Shown here piece after piece: positions 55,873-63,430 of a stretch of DNA of 64,000 bases. The number at the start of each line of letters is the position of its first letter. Position 1 is the stretch's first letter. Location of the stretch: NCBI GenBank assembly GCA_947589215.1, contig CANQCL010000007.1, positions 42,286-106,285 of the forward strand, given 5' to 3'. The position numbers and the translations under genes were made by a program. The notes under the pieces are model-generated. The model ran no database searches and had not been told where the DNA came from. It worked only from the letters and a program-made list of their open reading frames with translations. Source of the stretch: an uncultured Clostridia bacterium. GTDB taxonomy: Bacteria > Bacillota > Clostridia > Oscillospirales > Ruminococcaceae.

Positions 55873-55932
55873 ACAATGTGCATTGGACAAAATATTGCGT
55901 TTTAGGCTGCGAAGCGATCAAAAATAGCCTAC

Positions 55933-55961
55933 TTGTCATTAGATGCGCCACATGATATAAT
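55933..55961 (+). promoter_or_regulatory. Promoter of the rlmCD-inserted element
   Basis: TTGTCA (55933-55938) and TATAAT (55956-55961) with a 17-bp spacer lie 37 bp ahead of the recombinase start. It would transcribe the recombinase and both cargo genes. Confidence 0.72.
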
Positions 55962-55997
55962 TAGGCTAAAGTAAGGCTGAGGAAAGGAGAAACGGAC

Positions 55998-56915
55998 GTG
56001 GAATCAAAAATATACTTTATACCAGCAAAGCCGGATAGAATCGTAAAGAATGTAGGGATATATTGCCGGGTCAGTACTTCTGAAAAGGACCAGTTGAATA
56101 GCCTTTCCGCCCAGATATCTGCTTTGACAAAAGCGGTATCGCACGTCGAACAATGGAAACTTTGTGATACCTTTATAGATATTGGATCAGCCAAATCAGC
56201 GTCACCGCGAGGCGAGTTTGAAAGGATGCTAAAGGAATGTGAGCTCCATCATATATCTGTAGTTCTGACAAAAAGTATTAGCCGTTTCGGTAGAGACATC
56301 GTGGACACTTTGAACGCGCTTCGTCGGTTAAAGGCAGCAGGTGTGCGAGTTATTTTTGAACAGGAAAACTTGGATACTGATAATATCGACAGCGAAATGA
56401 TGATTTCTATTATTGAGTCTTTTGCTCAGGCAGAAAATGAGACCAGGAGTGATAATATTCGTATGGGATTAAGTTTTAGAGCTGCCGGTGGTACATCTGG
56501 TTTATATAAACGCAGGCTATATGGATATGACAAAAATGAAGATGGCGATCTTGTAATCAGCAAAGAGCAGGCGCAAATCGTGCGTGACATTTTTCGTTGG
56601 TACATTGAGGGTAAGAGTGTGCTCGGGATTATCAAGGAACTTAAAAAGGAAGGTGTCCCTTCCCCAACAGGAAAGCCTCAATGGAGCAAGCGGGCTATTG
56701 AAAACATCCTGACAAATGAAAAATATATTGGTACGGTAAGACTCACAGACTCGCTTACCGGGGAATACGAATATTTGGTGAAGGACAACCATCCTCCCAT
56801 TATTACAGAGGATGTCTTCCGAGACGCGCAGGAAGCCAAAAAACGTAGATCCAATATTGTAACGGATGAGAATGGTACTCATCGAAGTGATAAAAAATAT
56901 AGTTCAAAGAAATAA
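55998..56915 (+). CDS. Short large-serine-recombinase-family protein
   Basis: This 305-residue protein has an N-terminal resolvase domain with the nucleophile Ser26 in IYCRVSTSEKDQ and the motifs LTKSISRFGRD and FEQENLDTDN. The recombinase domain follows (LYGYDKNEDGDLVISKEQAQIVRDIF, KWS-like PQWSKRAIENILTNEKYIGTV). It stops soon after ITEDVFRDAQEAKKRR and lacks the zinc-ribbon and coiled-coil regions of the ~520-residue relatives at 59.5-63 kb. The start is GTG 55998 with AAAGGAGA ahead. It is the likely integrase for the rlmCD site. Confidence 0.88.
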   Translation: MESKIYFIPAKPDRIVKNVGIYCRVSTSEKDQLNSLSAQISALTKAVSHVEQWKLCDTFIDIGSAKSASPRGEFERMLKECELHHISVVLTKSISRFGRDIVDTLNALRRLKAAGVRVIFEQENLDTDNIDSEMMISIIESFAQAENETRSDNIRMGLSFRAAGGTSGLYKRRLYGYDKNEDGDLVISKEQAQIVRDIFRWYIEGKSVLGIIKELKKEGVPSPTGKPQWSKRAIENILTNEKYIGTVRLTDSLTGEYEYLVKDNHPPIITEDVFRDAQEAKKRRSNIVTDENGTHRSDKKYSSKK

Positions 56916-56947
56916 TATTATATGTGTTATAGAAGCAGGTGTCATGA

Positions 56948-57715
56948 GTGGAAAACGTTAAATTGTTAAATTTAGTAGTAAAGCATAAAGTATATGGGAT
57001 TGGCGTTATAACAGATGTAGAGGGAAACCATATTACAGTACAGTTTGATTCAAAGACTGCAAAGTTTCTGTACCCAGATTCCTTTGAAAAGTTCATTACG
57101 GCAGTAGATCCATCTATACAGACAGCTATTTTGGATGAAATCAGCGCTTTTAAACAAGCAGCTGAGATGCAGAGACGGGTGGCAGCAGTTGTCCAGGCTG
57201 CCGAGAAGCACAATGTTAACGAAGAACAAGCCCTCCAAACAATAAAAAAGCGTAAAAGCATTGAAGACGGCTTTCGTTCTGATTACAATGTCAAGTATTT
57301 GGCCAAACAGCCAATTCTCACATATCAACAAGTTGAAAATCAATTTGGTATTAAAATTGCTGGCTTTGGTAGGGGCATAAATAAAACTGAATCAACTGTG
57401 ATTTTGGTTTCATCGATCGATAAAAAGAAAAGCGGATTTGTTTACCATGATCATTGGACAACAGATGGTGACTACATATACTCAGGCGAAGGAAAAACAG
57501 GCGATCAGAAAATGACATCAGGGAATAAGGCAATTGTTGACGCTAAGGTTCAAGGGAAACAGATTCATTTATTTGTTAAGTTCTCCCCTCAGGAATATTA
57601 TTATCAGGGAATTTTTTCCTTAGTGGACTACACGTATGAAGATGATATAGATGAGTCTGGAAATTTACGCAAAGAATATAAGTTCAAATTGAGAAAGATG
57701 CCTAAAGAGGGATAG
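56948..57715 (+). CDS. Predicted SH3-like plus SRA-like DNA-reader protein
   Basis: This 255-residue protein has no signal peptide or membrane segment. Residues ~8-50 (LVVKHKVYGIGVITDVEGNHITVQF...FLYPDSFEKF) are an SH3-like barrel used as an accessory domain in helicases and nucleases. Residues ~52-95 are helical and charged. Residues ~125-255 (GFGRGINKTESTVILVSSID, YHDHWTTDGDYIYSGEGKTGD, QKMTSGNKAIVDA, KQIHLFVKF, YYYQGIFSLVDYTYEDD) recall the SRA-like modified-base reader domain of McrA-type restriction enzymes. No nuclease motif is visible. It is followed 4 bp later by the Nudix gene. The domain assignment is from memory of family patterns. Confidence 0.45.
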   Translation: MENVKLLNLVVKHKVYGIGVITDVEGNHITVQFDSKTAKFLYPDSFEKFITAVDPSIQTAILDEISAFKQAAEMQRRVAAVVQAAEKHNVNEEQALQTIKKRKSIEDGFRSDYNVKYLAKQPILTYQQVENQFGIKIAGFGRGINKTESTVILVSSIDKKKSGFVYHDHWTTDGDYIYSGEGKTGDQKMTSGNKAIVDAKVQGKQIHLFVKFSPQEYYYQGIFSLVDYTYEDDIDESGNLRKEYKFKLRKMPKEG

Positions 57716-57719
57716 ATTT

Positions 57720-58124
57720 GTGAAAACAGTGAGAGTAGTGGCGGCCGTCATTCGTGACCTTTTAGAATCCAAAACAAGAATCCTTGCTACTAAGAGAGGA
57801 TATGGAGAGTTTGAGGGCAAGTGGGAATTTCCCGGTGGAAAGATTGAGATTGGTGAAACTTCACAGCAAGCATTGATAAGAGAAATCCAGGAAGAACTTG
57901 ATGTAACAATATCTATAGACCGTTTTATTTATACTATAGAGTATGACTATCCTGCTTTTCATTTGAGTATGGATTGTTTCTGGTGTTCCATAGTAGATGG
58001 TAAAATCATTCTCAAAGAGGCAGCTGATGCCAGATGGATTTCTGTAGATGAATTGTATGATATTGATTGGTTGCCAGCGGATAGAGAATTGATTGAAAAA
58101 ATCCGAAATAGCCTACTTATATGA
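57720..58124 (+). CDS. MutT-type Nudix hydrolase
   Basis: This 134-residue protein has a complete Nudix box: GGKIEIGETSQQALIREIQEEL (G-x5-E-x7-REx-x-EE). The preceding GEFEGKWEFPGGK and following FHLSMDCFWCSIVDGK, EAADARWISVDEL are typical of 8-oxo-dGTP diphosphatase/MutT-like enzymes. The GTG start lies 4 bp after the SRA-like gene, so the two are translationally coupled. Being cargo of a mobile unit suggests hydrolysis of a modified or signalling nucleotide linked to the reader protein rather than general repair. Confidence 0.85.
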   Translation: MKTVRVVAAVIRDLLESKTRILATKRGYGEFEGKWEFPGGKIEIGETSQQALIREIQEELDVTISIDRFIYTIEYDYPAFHLSMDCFWCSIVDGKIILKEAADARWISVDELYDIDWLPADRELIEKIRNSLLI

Positions 58125-58241
58125 TGCGGTAGATATGATGTCGGGGGATAATCGAGAATTGTTGAAAAGCATGAAATATCAAGCAAAAACGTTTTTTAAG
58201 GCCATATTTCCCCAATAGCCTATGTATGACATGTGGAGTGC

Positions 58242-58258
58242 GTGGTATTGATGTCACG
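58242..58258 (+). repeat. Right attachment repeat (attR)
   Basis: This is the second copy of GTGGTATTGATGTCACG. It is followed by AGTCAAGGACTGA (58259-58271), which restores the reading frame MSRVKD-stop. That is the probable original rlmCD C-terminus, or the end of a second element in the same site. Confidence 0.9.
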
Positions 58259-58271
58259 AGTCAAGGACTGA

Positions 58272-58330
58272 CCGCAGAAAAAGTGCCGTAAATACGGGCT
58301 TTTCTGGCATTAGGCCGTTAGCACCGGAGG
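58272..58330 (+). other. Hairpin-containing sequence after attR
   Basis: GTGCCGTAAATACGGGCTTTTC contains a short CCGT-AAAT-ACGG hairpin followed by CTTTTC, terminator-like. It may be the native rlmCD terminator or the conserved tip of the second element. Confidence 0.5.
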
Positions 58331-58384
58331 GCGTATTTAACCGTGAAAATTACTCTGTCAGAACATATCAACCGTTTTGGTCGG

Positions 58385-58471
58385 AGGGTTGAGTAGGCCA
58401 TTTAGATGTCATAGGGTTGAGTGGCCGGTTTAGATGTTTTTGCGATAGGGTTGAAGCTGTGATTTAGATGT
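58385..58471 (+). repeat. Three composite repeats AGGGTTGA-N8-TTTAGATGT
   Basis: Exact copies of both half-motifs, always 8 bases apart, occur at 58385-58409, 58413-58437 and 58447-58471. Start-to-start distances are 28 and 34 bp. Ordered multi-site ends like this are typical of transposases of the IS21/Tn7/Mu-like group. No transposase gene is in the window, so this is either a remnant end or the operator array of the next gene, whose ribosome binding site AAGGGG begins directly after the third copy. Confidence 0.7.
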
Positions 58472-58489
58472 CAAGGGGATTATAAAAAG

Positions 58490-59317
58490 ATGGTTTTTGA
58501 TTTAAGGACATGTGATTCTGCTTATAGATTTGTTCTGGGGTTTATGAGAATGACTCCGGATGAGTTTATTACAGAACGTACTATAGAATGTGAAAATGAC
58601 TTCGAAAAATTTTGGAGGCATAACATTCAAAGAATACAAAACGTTGATATTTCTCACCTGCGAATTATGGCCTTCCATGTTCTGGGTTCATTAGACGGTT
58701 GTGAAGAAATAAAAAAGAATGGCCTACGCAATCTTCAAATGGTATTGACTGACGATACTATGCTATCGAGGCTTCTGAGGGATCGCGGTATATATTTTGA
58801 TATCATAGAAAGGCGGCTCTACGCTGGATCAGAGGAGTACGACATAGACTATGAGCATTATAGAGGCAGACATTTTTTAACTGGTAAAGAGGAAACGCTT
58901 GATAGGATCTCATATAGAGTATTCTATGATTATTGCGTTAATGGATTTCTTGTCAATGATAACGTTCTTAACTATGGGACGCGAATTCACGAAAGGCCAG
59001 AGTTCTTGATGTCACTTGGCGAATTGCTTCCAGAGGCGCAAAAAGTAGAACGATACTGGGAAACACATGCTGATAGTTATAGAGTGGACTTTTTCGTTAC
59101 TAAGGATCAAGTTCATCGATTCAATTTTGAGCTGGATGAGTTTAGAGACCCTCCTTATGAAGACTGGATCGATCTTGATGATGATATGAAAATTAAAAAA
59201 TGGATGCTATCCCATGCTATTGACAGGGCATATGATGATTTAAACGAACTCTATTTATATATAAAGGATGATTTTATTGTCCCGCCCAATCAAATAGTAT
59301 CATATTCAAGACTATAA
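58490..59317 (+). CDS. Unrecognised 275-residue accessory protein
   Basis: No family was recognised with confidence. It is soluble, acidic, and rich in Asp/Glu/Tyr/Arg. Notable stretches are AFHVLGSLDGCEEIKKNGLRNL, LSRLLRDRGIYFDIIERRLYAG, YRGRHFLTGKEETLDRISYRVFYDYCVNGFLV and NYGTRIHERPEFLMSLGELL. The first (H, then I-x-x-x-G-L) faintly resembles the opening of ADP-ribosyltransferase-fold proteins, which is only a hint. AAGGGG lies 11 bases before the ATG, inside the flank of the composite repeats, and a terminator follows. It sits between two recombinase modules. Confidence 0.6.
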   Translation: MVFDLRTCDSAYRFVLGFMRMTPDEFITERTIECENDFEKFWRHNIQRIQNVDISHLRIMAFHVLGSLDGCEEIKKNGLRNLQMVLTDDTMLSRLLRDRGIYFDIIERRLYAGSEEYDIDYEHYRGRHFLTGKEETLDRISYRVFYDYCVNGFLVNDNVLNYGTRIHERPEFLMSLGELLPEAQKVERYWETHADSYRVDFFVTKDQVHRFNFELDEFRDPPYEDWIDLDDDMKIKKWMLSHAIDRAYDDLNELYLYIKDDFIVPPNQIVSYSRL

Positions 59318-59435
59318 CTATGATGTAATTGCTGAAGGCTATGTAATAGCGATATGCTTGGTTGTTTTATTTATATGCGCCGTTTACAACGTCTCTAAGC
59401 ATAAGAATTAGAAGAGTGAATGACATCATAAAGCA

Positions 59436-59476
59436 AGGCTCCCACACTGCCATCGGTAGTAAGGGAGCCTGTTTTT
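59436..59476. terminator. Bidirectional terminator between accessory gene and recombinases
   Basis: AGGCTCCC (59436-59443) and GGGAGCCT (59463-59470) form the stem, followed by GTTTTT on the plus strand. It overlaps the stop of the convergent recombinase gene. Confidence 0.8.
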
Positions 59477-61037
59477 ATGCTTCGATATCGATTGTAATAC
59501 CGGATTTGAAGTCTACGGTGAAGTGGTCCTCGAAGACTGTAATCTTCTCAATCAGGCGGCTGACCAGTGCCTCATCAAACTCCGTGATGGTGGCTGGTTG
59601 GCTCTTGACGAAATCCTGCAAGTCCCGGATCTGCTTCATCTGTTCATCCTTGATGACACTGTCCACTTCGGCCTGCCTGCGCTGGTCCCGAAGCCGGAGT
59701 ATCTCATCTGCAATGGCGTCGTAGTTGTCTTTCTGATTGACCTTCTTCAGAAGCTCCTTTTGCAGCTTGTTCAGACGCTCATCTATAACTTCCGGCAAGA
59801 GGGCATCACCCTGAAGGACTACCGTTGCTATGTTGGCACGTAGAGTTTGCAGGAAATCGTCCTTCTGACAGAGCACTCGGTTGATGGCATCGATCACCAC
59901 CTGCTCCAGAAGTGTTTCATTGACTGTCCGACTGTGGCAGGCGTGGCCGGTAGCCTCCAAGCGGCTGCAGCACCGCCAAACGATGGACTTGCAGCCTCTA
60001 TTGTTCCAATGGACGCGCCGGTAAAACTCACCGCACTCGCCGCAGAAAACAATCTGCGCGAAACAGTGCTTGCAGGAATAACACCGCCGTTTTCCGTTGT
60101 CGCTGGTATGAACCATACGCCTGCGGACCAGTTCCTCTTGAACCAATAGGAAGATATCCTTTGGAATAATTGGCTCGTGGTCGCCTTCCACATAGTATTG
60201 CGGGATGGTGCCGTTGTTCTTAATGCGCTTCTTTGTCAGAAAGTCCGTGGTGTAGGTCTTTTGCAGGAGAGCGTCACCGATGTATTTCTCATTCCGGAGA
60301 ATCTTGTTGATGGTGCTGGTGTGCCATTTCGCCTTACCCGCGCCGGTGAGAATACCATCGGCTTCAAGACCAGCGGCGATCCTGTCCATGCTCAGGCCCT
60401 GCAGGTATTCCCGGTAAATGCGCCGGACAATTTCGGCTTGCGCCGGATCAATGATAAGGTTGCCGTCAGCGTCTTTGGTGTAGCCAAGAAAGCGGTTGTG
60501 GTTGACCTGCACCTTGCCTTGCTGGTAGCGGTACTGAATGCCGAGCTTCACGTTCTGTGAGAGGCTCTGGCTTTCCTGCTGTGCAAGGGAAGCCATGATA
60601 GTTAAAAGTACCTCGCCCTTGGAATCCATTGTGTTGATGGACTCTTTTTCAAAGAAAACTGGAATGTTCAGGTCCTTCAGCTCTCGAATGTATTTCAGGC
60701 AGTCCAGCGTGTTACGGGCAAAGCGGCTGATCGATTTAGTGATGATCATGTCAATGTTTCCGGCATGACATTTCTCGATCATGCGGTTAAACTCGTCACG
60801 CTTTTTGGTATTTGTTCCGGTGATGCCGTCATCAGCGAAGATGCCTGCCATCACCCATTCCGGATTCTTGGAGATGTACTCCGTGTAATGCTCGATCTGA
60901 GCCTCATAGCTGGTGGCCTGCTCATCGCTGTCAGTACTGACGCGGCAGTACGCTGCGACTCGGAGCTTTGGCCTTTCAGCTTTTTTGATATTGTTTCCGA
61001 CCTGCCTCTTTGCCGGGATGACCATGACATTTCCCAT
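59475..61037 (-). CDS. Large serine recombinase (third gene of trio)
   Basis: This 520-residue recombinase has Ser34 in [13 protein letters not shown], the resolvase motifs [15 protein letters not shown] and [11 protein letters not shown], the recombinase domain ([24 protein letters not shown]), the zinc ribbon [13 protein letters not shown]...WRCCSR and a long coiled coil (~430-480). It integrates or excises the GC-rich element to its right. Its ATG overlaps the stop of the middle gene (TGATG). It is visibly more GC-rich than the chromosome core. Confidence 0.93.
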   Translation of the reverse strand: MGNVMVIPAKRQVGNNIKKAERPKLRVAAYCRVSTDSDEQATSYEAQIEHYTEYISKNPEWVMAGIFADDGITGTNTKKRDEFNRMIEKCHAGNIDMIITKSISRFARNTLDCLKYIRELKDLNIPVFFEKESINTMDSKGEVLLTIMASLAQQESQSLSQNVKLGIQYRYQQGKVQVNHNRFLGYTKDADGNLIIDPAQAEIVRRIYREYLQGLSMDRIAAGLEADGILTGAGKAKWHTSTINKILRNEKYIGDALLQKTYTTDFLTKKRIKNNGTIPQYYVEGDHEPIIPKDIFLLVQEELVRRRMVHTSDNGKRRCYSCKHCFAQIVFCGECGEFYRRVHWNNRGCKSIVWRCCSRLEATGHACHSRTVNETLLEQVVIDAINRVLCQKDDFLQTLRANIATVVLQGDALLPEVIDERLNKLQKELLKKVNQKDNYDAIADEILRLRDQRRQAEVDSVIKDEQMKQIRDLQDFVKSQPATITEFDEALVSRLIEKITVFEDHFTVDFKSGITIDIEA

Positions 61038-61453
61038 CAGCTCACCTCGCTTTCGATCAGGCTGTAAATATACTCGGCCTGCGTTACCGGGTTATCTAAT
61101 CTCTTCTTGATGTCCCGGATCGTAAAAATGGTAGGAGCCTTATGCGTGTTTTCTTTCGGAGCCCGGTTCAGTCTGCCAAGAGCAGCGGCCCGCTTCCTCA
61201 GCTCCTCCTGTGCGTTCTGGAAGACAGTCGCGTCGATAATGGCCGGATAGAAATCGTCGCCAATATAATGCTTCGTCATCAGCAGACGCTTGGTGGTGCC
61301 GTGGTAGGTATTGATTCCGGCTTCTGCCGCGGCGGTTTTGAGTGCCATGCCGGAGAGATAATTCTCATAGAGCTTTCGGAGTTTTCCAGCAGCTCCTTCA
61401 TCAATCACCGCGATACCACTCTCAATCCGGTATCCGTATGGTGTGTGTCCCAT
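61037..61453 (-). CDS. Recombinase-domain protein without catalytic domain (middle gene of trio)
   Basis: This 138-residue protein begins [35 protein letters not shown], i.e. directly with the recombinase domain, and ends [22 protein letters not shown]. It lacks the N-terminal resolvase domain with the catalytic Ser, and the zinc ribbon. It is not a recent truncation, since it has its own ATG (61453) with AAAGGATG 7 bases ahead, overlapping the end of the upstream gene. It probably assists the two catalytic partners as a DNA-binding subunit. Confidence 0.85.
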   Translation of the reverse strand: MGHTPYGYRIESGIAVIDEGAAGKLRKLYENYLSGMALKTAAAEAGINTYHGTTKRLLMTKHYIGDDFYPAIIDATVFQNAQEELRKRAAALGRLNRAPKENTHKAPTIFTIRDIKKRLDNPVTQAEYIYSLIESEVS

Positions 61454-61457
61454 GTCG

Positions 61458-63017
61458 TCACATCCTTTCCTTGAGCGTAAGCCCACATTTTAGTTCAAAG
61501 GCAATCTCCTCGCGGGAAAGAACCTTGATGCGGGTCACGATATGTTCAAACAGCGCCTCATCGAAGTCCGTTAGCATAGTGGCTTTTTCTACATACCTCA
61601 GAAGATCCTGCGTTGCACTGACGTGTGCGCCACCAACGCCGATGATTTTGCTGAGGGAATCCATTTCTTGTCGATAGCGGTCTGCTTGCGAAAGGAGCGC
61701 GTTGTTTTCTTCATTGTAAAGAATCTGGTCGATGTAGCCCTGTGCCATCAGCTTGGTCAGGGTTTCTCGTTGCGCGGCATTTCCCAAGAGCAGGGTTTGA
61801 ATTTCCTGAATCCGGCGCATGGGTGCATCAGTGCATCCGCTCCGTATAGCTTCCAAATAGGGCTTCAGGATCATGCTGTGGGCGAAAATCAGCTTATTGA
61901 TCATCGTCACAAAAGCTGCTTTGATCGCGTCGTCCCGGATATACTTCATGGAACAGCGGTCCTTGTCCTCAATGTGGGTGTTGCAGCACCACGCAACGTA
62001 TTTGTTGGTGGTGCTGGAGTGTATCCGGCGCTTGAAGGTATCACCGCATTCGCCGCAGATGATCTTGCCGGAAAAGCAATATCGGCTCTGGTATTTATCA
62101 CTGCCTTTGACGATACCTTTTTCCTTACCGCGCTGCTCAACCAGTGCGTTTGCCGTCTCAAAGACCTCACGACTGATGATGGCTTCGTGGTGATCTGCCA
62201 TCAAGTACTGATCCTTCTGGCCGTAATTGACATGACGGTTAAACTGCGAATCGGTATAGGTCTTCTGAAAGATCACATCGCCGGTGTATTTTTCATTGCT
62301 GACCATACCGCGAATTGTTGTAGGCGTCCAGCGTCCTCCCTTTTTGGTGGGTACGCCCTTTGCATTCAGTTCCTCAGAAATGGCGTGTGTGCCTTTGCCA
62401 GAAAGCACCTGTTCAAAAATCCAGCGGACCGTTTCTGCCTGCTCCGGATTGATGACCATTTGCTCGCCGTCCCAATCATAGCCATAAGGTGGGTAGCTGA
62501 GCTTGAAGGTGCCGTTTTTGAACTGCTTCTGGATGGACCATTTGTTGTTCTCGGAAATGGATGTAGACTCTCCCTCAGCTATGCTGCTTAAGATGGTGAG
62601 AAAGAGCTCACTTTCCATCGAGCTGGTATTCAGGTTTTCTTTTTCAAAGTAGATCGGAATGTCCAATTCGAGGAGCTTTCGGACCATCTCCAGACAGTCT
62701 GTGGTGTTCCTTGCAAAACGGCTGATGGATTTGGTGATGACAAAGTCGATCTTCCCAGCTTTGCAGTCTGCGATCATTCTAAGCAAAGCGGGTCGCTTTT
62801 CCTTTTTGGTGCCGGAGATGCCTTCATCAAAATACAGTCCTGCAAACTCCCAATCCTCGCGCCCGTTGATGGTTTTCTCATAGTGCGTTTTCTGCGCTTC
62901 GAGGCTTTCAAGCTGCGCGTCGCTGTCTGTGGAAACGCGGCAGTAGGCGGCCACCCGGAGGACTTTAGTGATGGATTTTTTCTTGACGTCTCCACCTAAT
63001 CTCGTGACCTTTTTCAC
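61458..63017 (-). CDS. Large serine recombinase (first gene of trio)
   Basis: This 519-residue recombinase has Ser29 in [40 protein letters not shown], recombinase block YGYDWDGEQMVINPEQAETVRWIF and zinc ribbon IICGECGDTFKRR...AWCCNTHIEDKDRC. The start is GTG 63017 with GGGAGG 7 bases ahead. It is a paralogue, not a copy, of the other large recombinase: motifs are shared but the sequences diverge throughout. Confidence 0.93.
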   Translation of the reverse strand: MKKVTRLGGDVKKKSITKVLRVAAYCRVSTDSDAQLESLEAQKTHYEKTINGREDWEFAGLYFDEGISGTKKEKRPALLRMIADCKAGKIDFVITKSISRFARNTTDCLEMVRKLLELDIPIYFEKENLNTSSMESELFLTILSSIAEGESTSISENNKWSIQKQFKNGTFKLSYPPYGYDWDGEQMVINPEQAETVRWIFEQVLSGKGTHAISEELNAKGVPTKKGGRWTPTTIRGMVSNEKYTGDVIFQKTYTDSQFNRHVNYGQKDQYLMADHHEAIISREVFETANALVEQRGKEKGIVKGSDKYQSRYCFSGKIICGECGDTFKRRIHSSTTNKYVAWCCNTHIEDKDRCSMKYIRDDAIKAAFVTMINKLIFAHSMILKPYLEAIRSGCTDAPMRRIQEIQTLLLGNAAQRETLTKLMAQGYIDQILYNEENNALLSQADRYRQEMDSLSKIIGVGGAHVSATQDLLRYVEKATMLTDFDEALFEHIVTRIKVLSREEIAFELKCGLTLKERM

Positions 63018-63069
63018 GGTTTCACCTCCCTTCGGTAGTGTCTATCTATCACTCTAAAAGCGATATTTA

Positions 63070-63309
63070 TCAAGTCATTTTCGGCATAATCTCAGCCAGA
63101 AACGGAGAGAAAGATTTTCGGTTAAGCACGGTCAATTTGTTGAATTGCGACAAAGAAATAAGTCCAGTATCCAACATGGTTTTTGCGATGTTCTGGGCTC
63201 TGTAATAATCGACATCTCGCTGGAATTGCTCATCGGTAAAGAAGCGGTCAGTGGTTACTCCGTCAAGCGCAGCTGCGAGATCGGCATCGAGTAAAGTGAT
63301 CTGTGTCAT
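63070..63309 (-). CDS. Small SHOCT-like protein of the recombinase module
   Basis: This 79-residue protein starts MTQITLLDADLAAALDG at 63309, with GGAGG 7-8 bases upstream; a longer in-frame version is poorly supported. The C-terminal half (RAQNIAKTMLDTGLISLSQFNKLTVLNRKSFSPFLAEI) resembles a short SHOCT-type domain (short helices, G-x-I-S-x-x-E/Q-F). It sits directly ahead of the recombinase trio. Its role is unknown; it is possibly a recombination directionality or regulatory factor. Confidence 0.6.
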   Translation of the reverse strand: MTQITLLDADLAAALDGVTTDRFFTDEQFQRDVDYYRAQNIAKTMLDTGLISLSQFNKLTVLNRKSFSPFLAEIMPKMT

Positions 63310-63385
63310 AGGTATATCCTCCAGTCTGAGAGGGTTTCTCTCACTTTCCACTGGAGGCGGTGGACCTGTTTTGACGAAGGAAGGC

Positions 63386-63425
63386 ATAAAAAAGAAGCCC
63401 ACCGAGGAAAAATCCCCGATGGGCT
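63386..63425 (-). terminator. Terminator of the amidase gene
   Basis: On the minus strand AGCCCATCGGGG and CCTCGGTGGGCT pair and are followed by TCTTTTTT. Confidence 0.88.
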
Positions 63426-63430
63426 GTGAG

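Larger units (their letters stand above)
55840..58241 (+). mobile_element. 2,402-bp site-specific element inserted in rlmCD
   Basis: The unit lies between two 17-bp direct repeats and contains one serine recombinase, a predicted SRA-like reader and a Nudix hydrolase, all on one strand, with one strong promoter (TTGTCA 55933-55938, TATAAT 55956-55961, 17-bp spacer). Subterminal copies of AATAGCCTACTT occur near each end (55923-55934 and 58107-58118), plus AATAGCCTATGT just before attR; these may be recombinase arm sites. There are no replication, transfer or structural genes, so it is a minimal integrative unit or the remnant of one. Confidence 0.75.

Noticed and set aside
58385..58471. CRISPR array
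   Set aside because: Only three repeats, with an internal variable N8 and spacings of 3-9 bp between units; no cas genes in the window.
59318..59411. Stretch that would encode a short hydrophobic peptide (EGYVIAICLVVLFICAVYNV) just after the unknown gene
   Set aside because: The frame has no ATG, GTG or TTG start after the preceding stop. It would need a frameshift from the upstream gene; it may be a remnant.
61623..62591. 322-residue open frame on the plus strand
   Set aside because: It is antisense to a clearly coding recombinase, and its length follows from the high GC content of that region.
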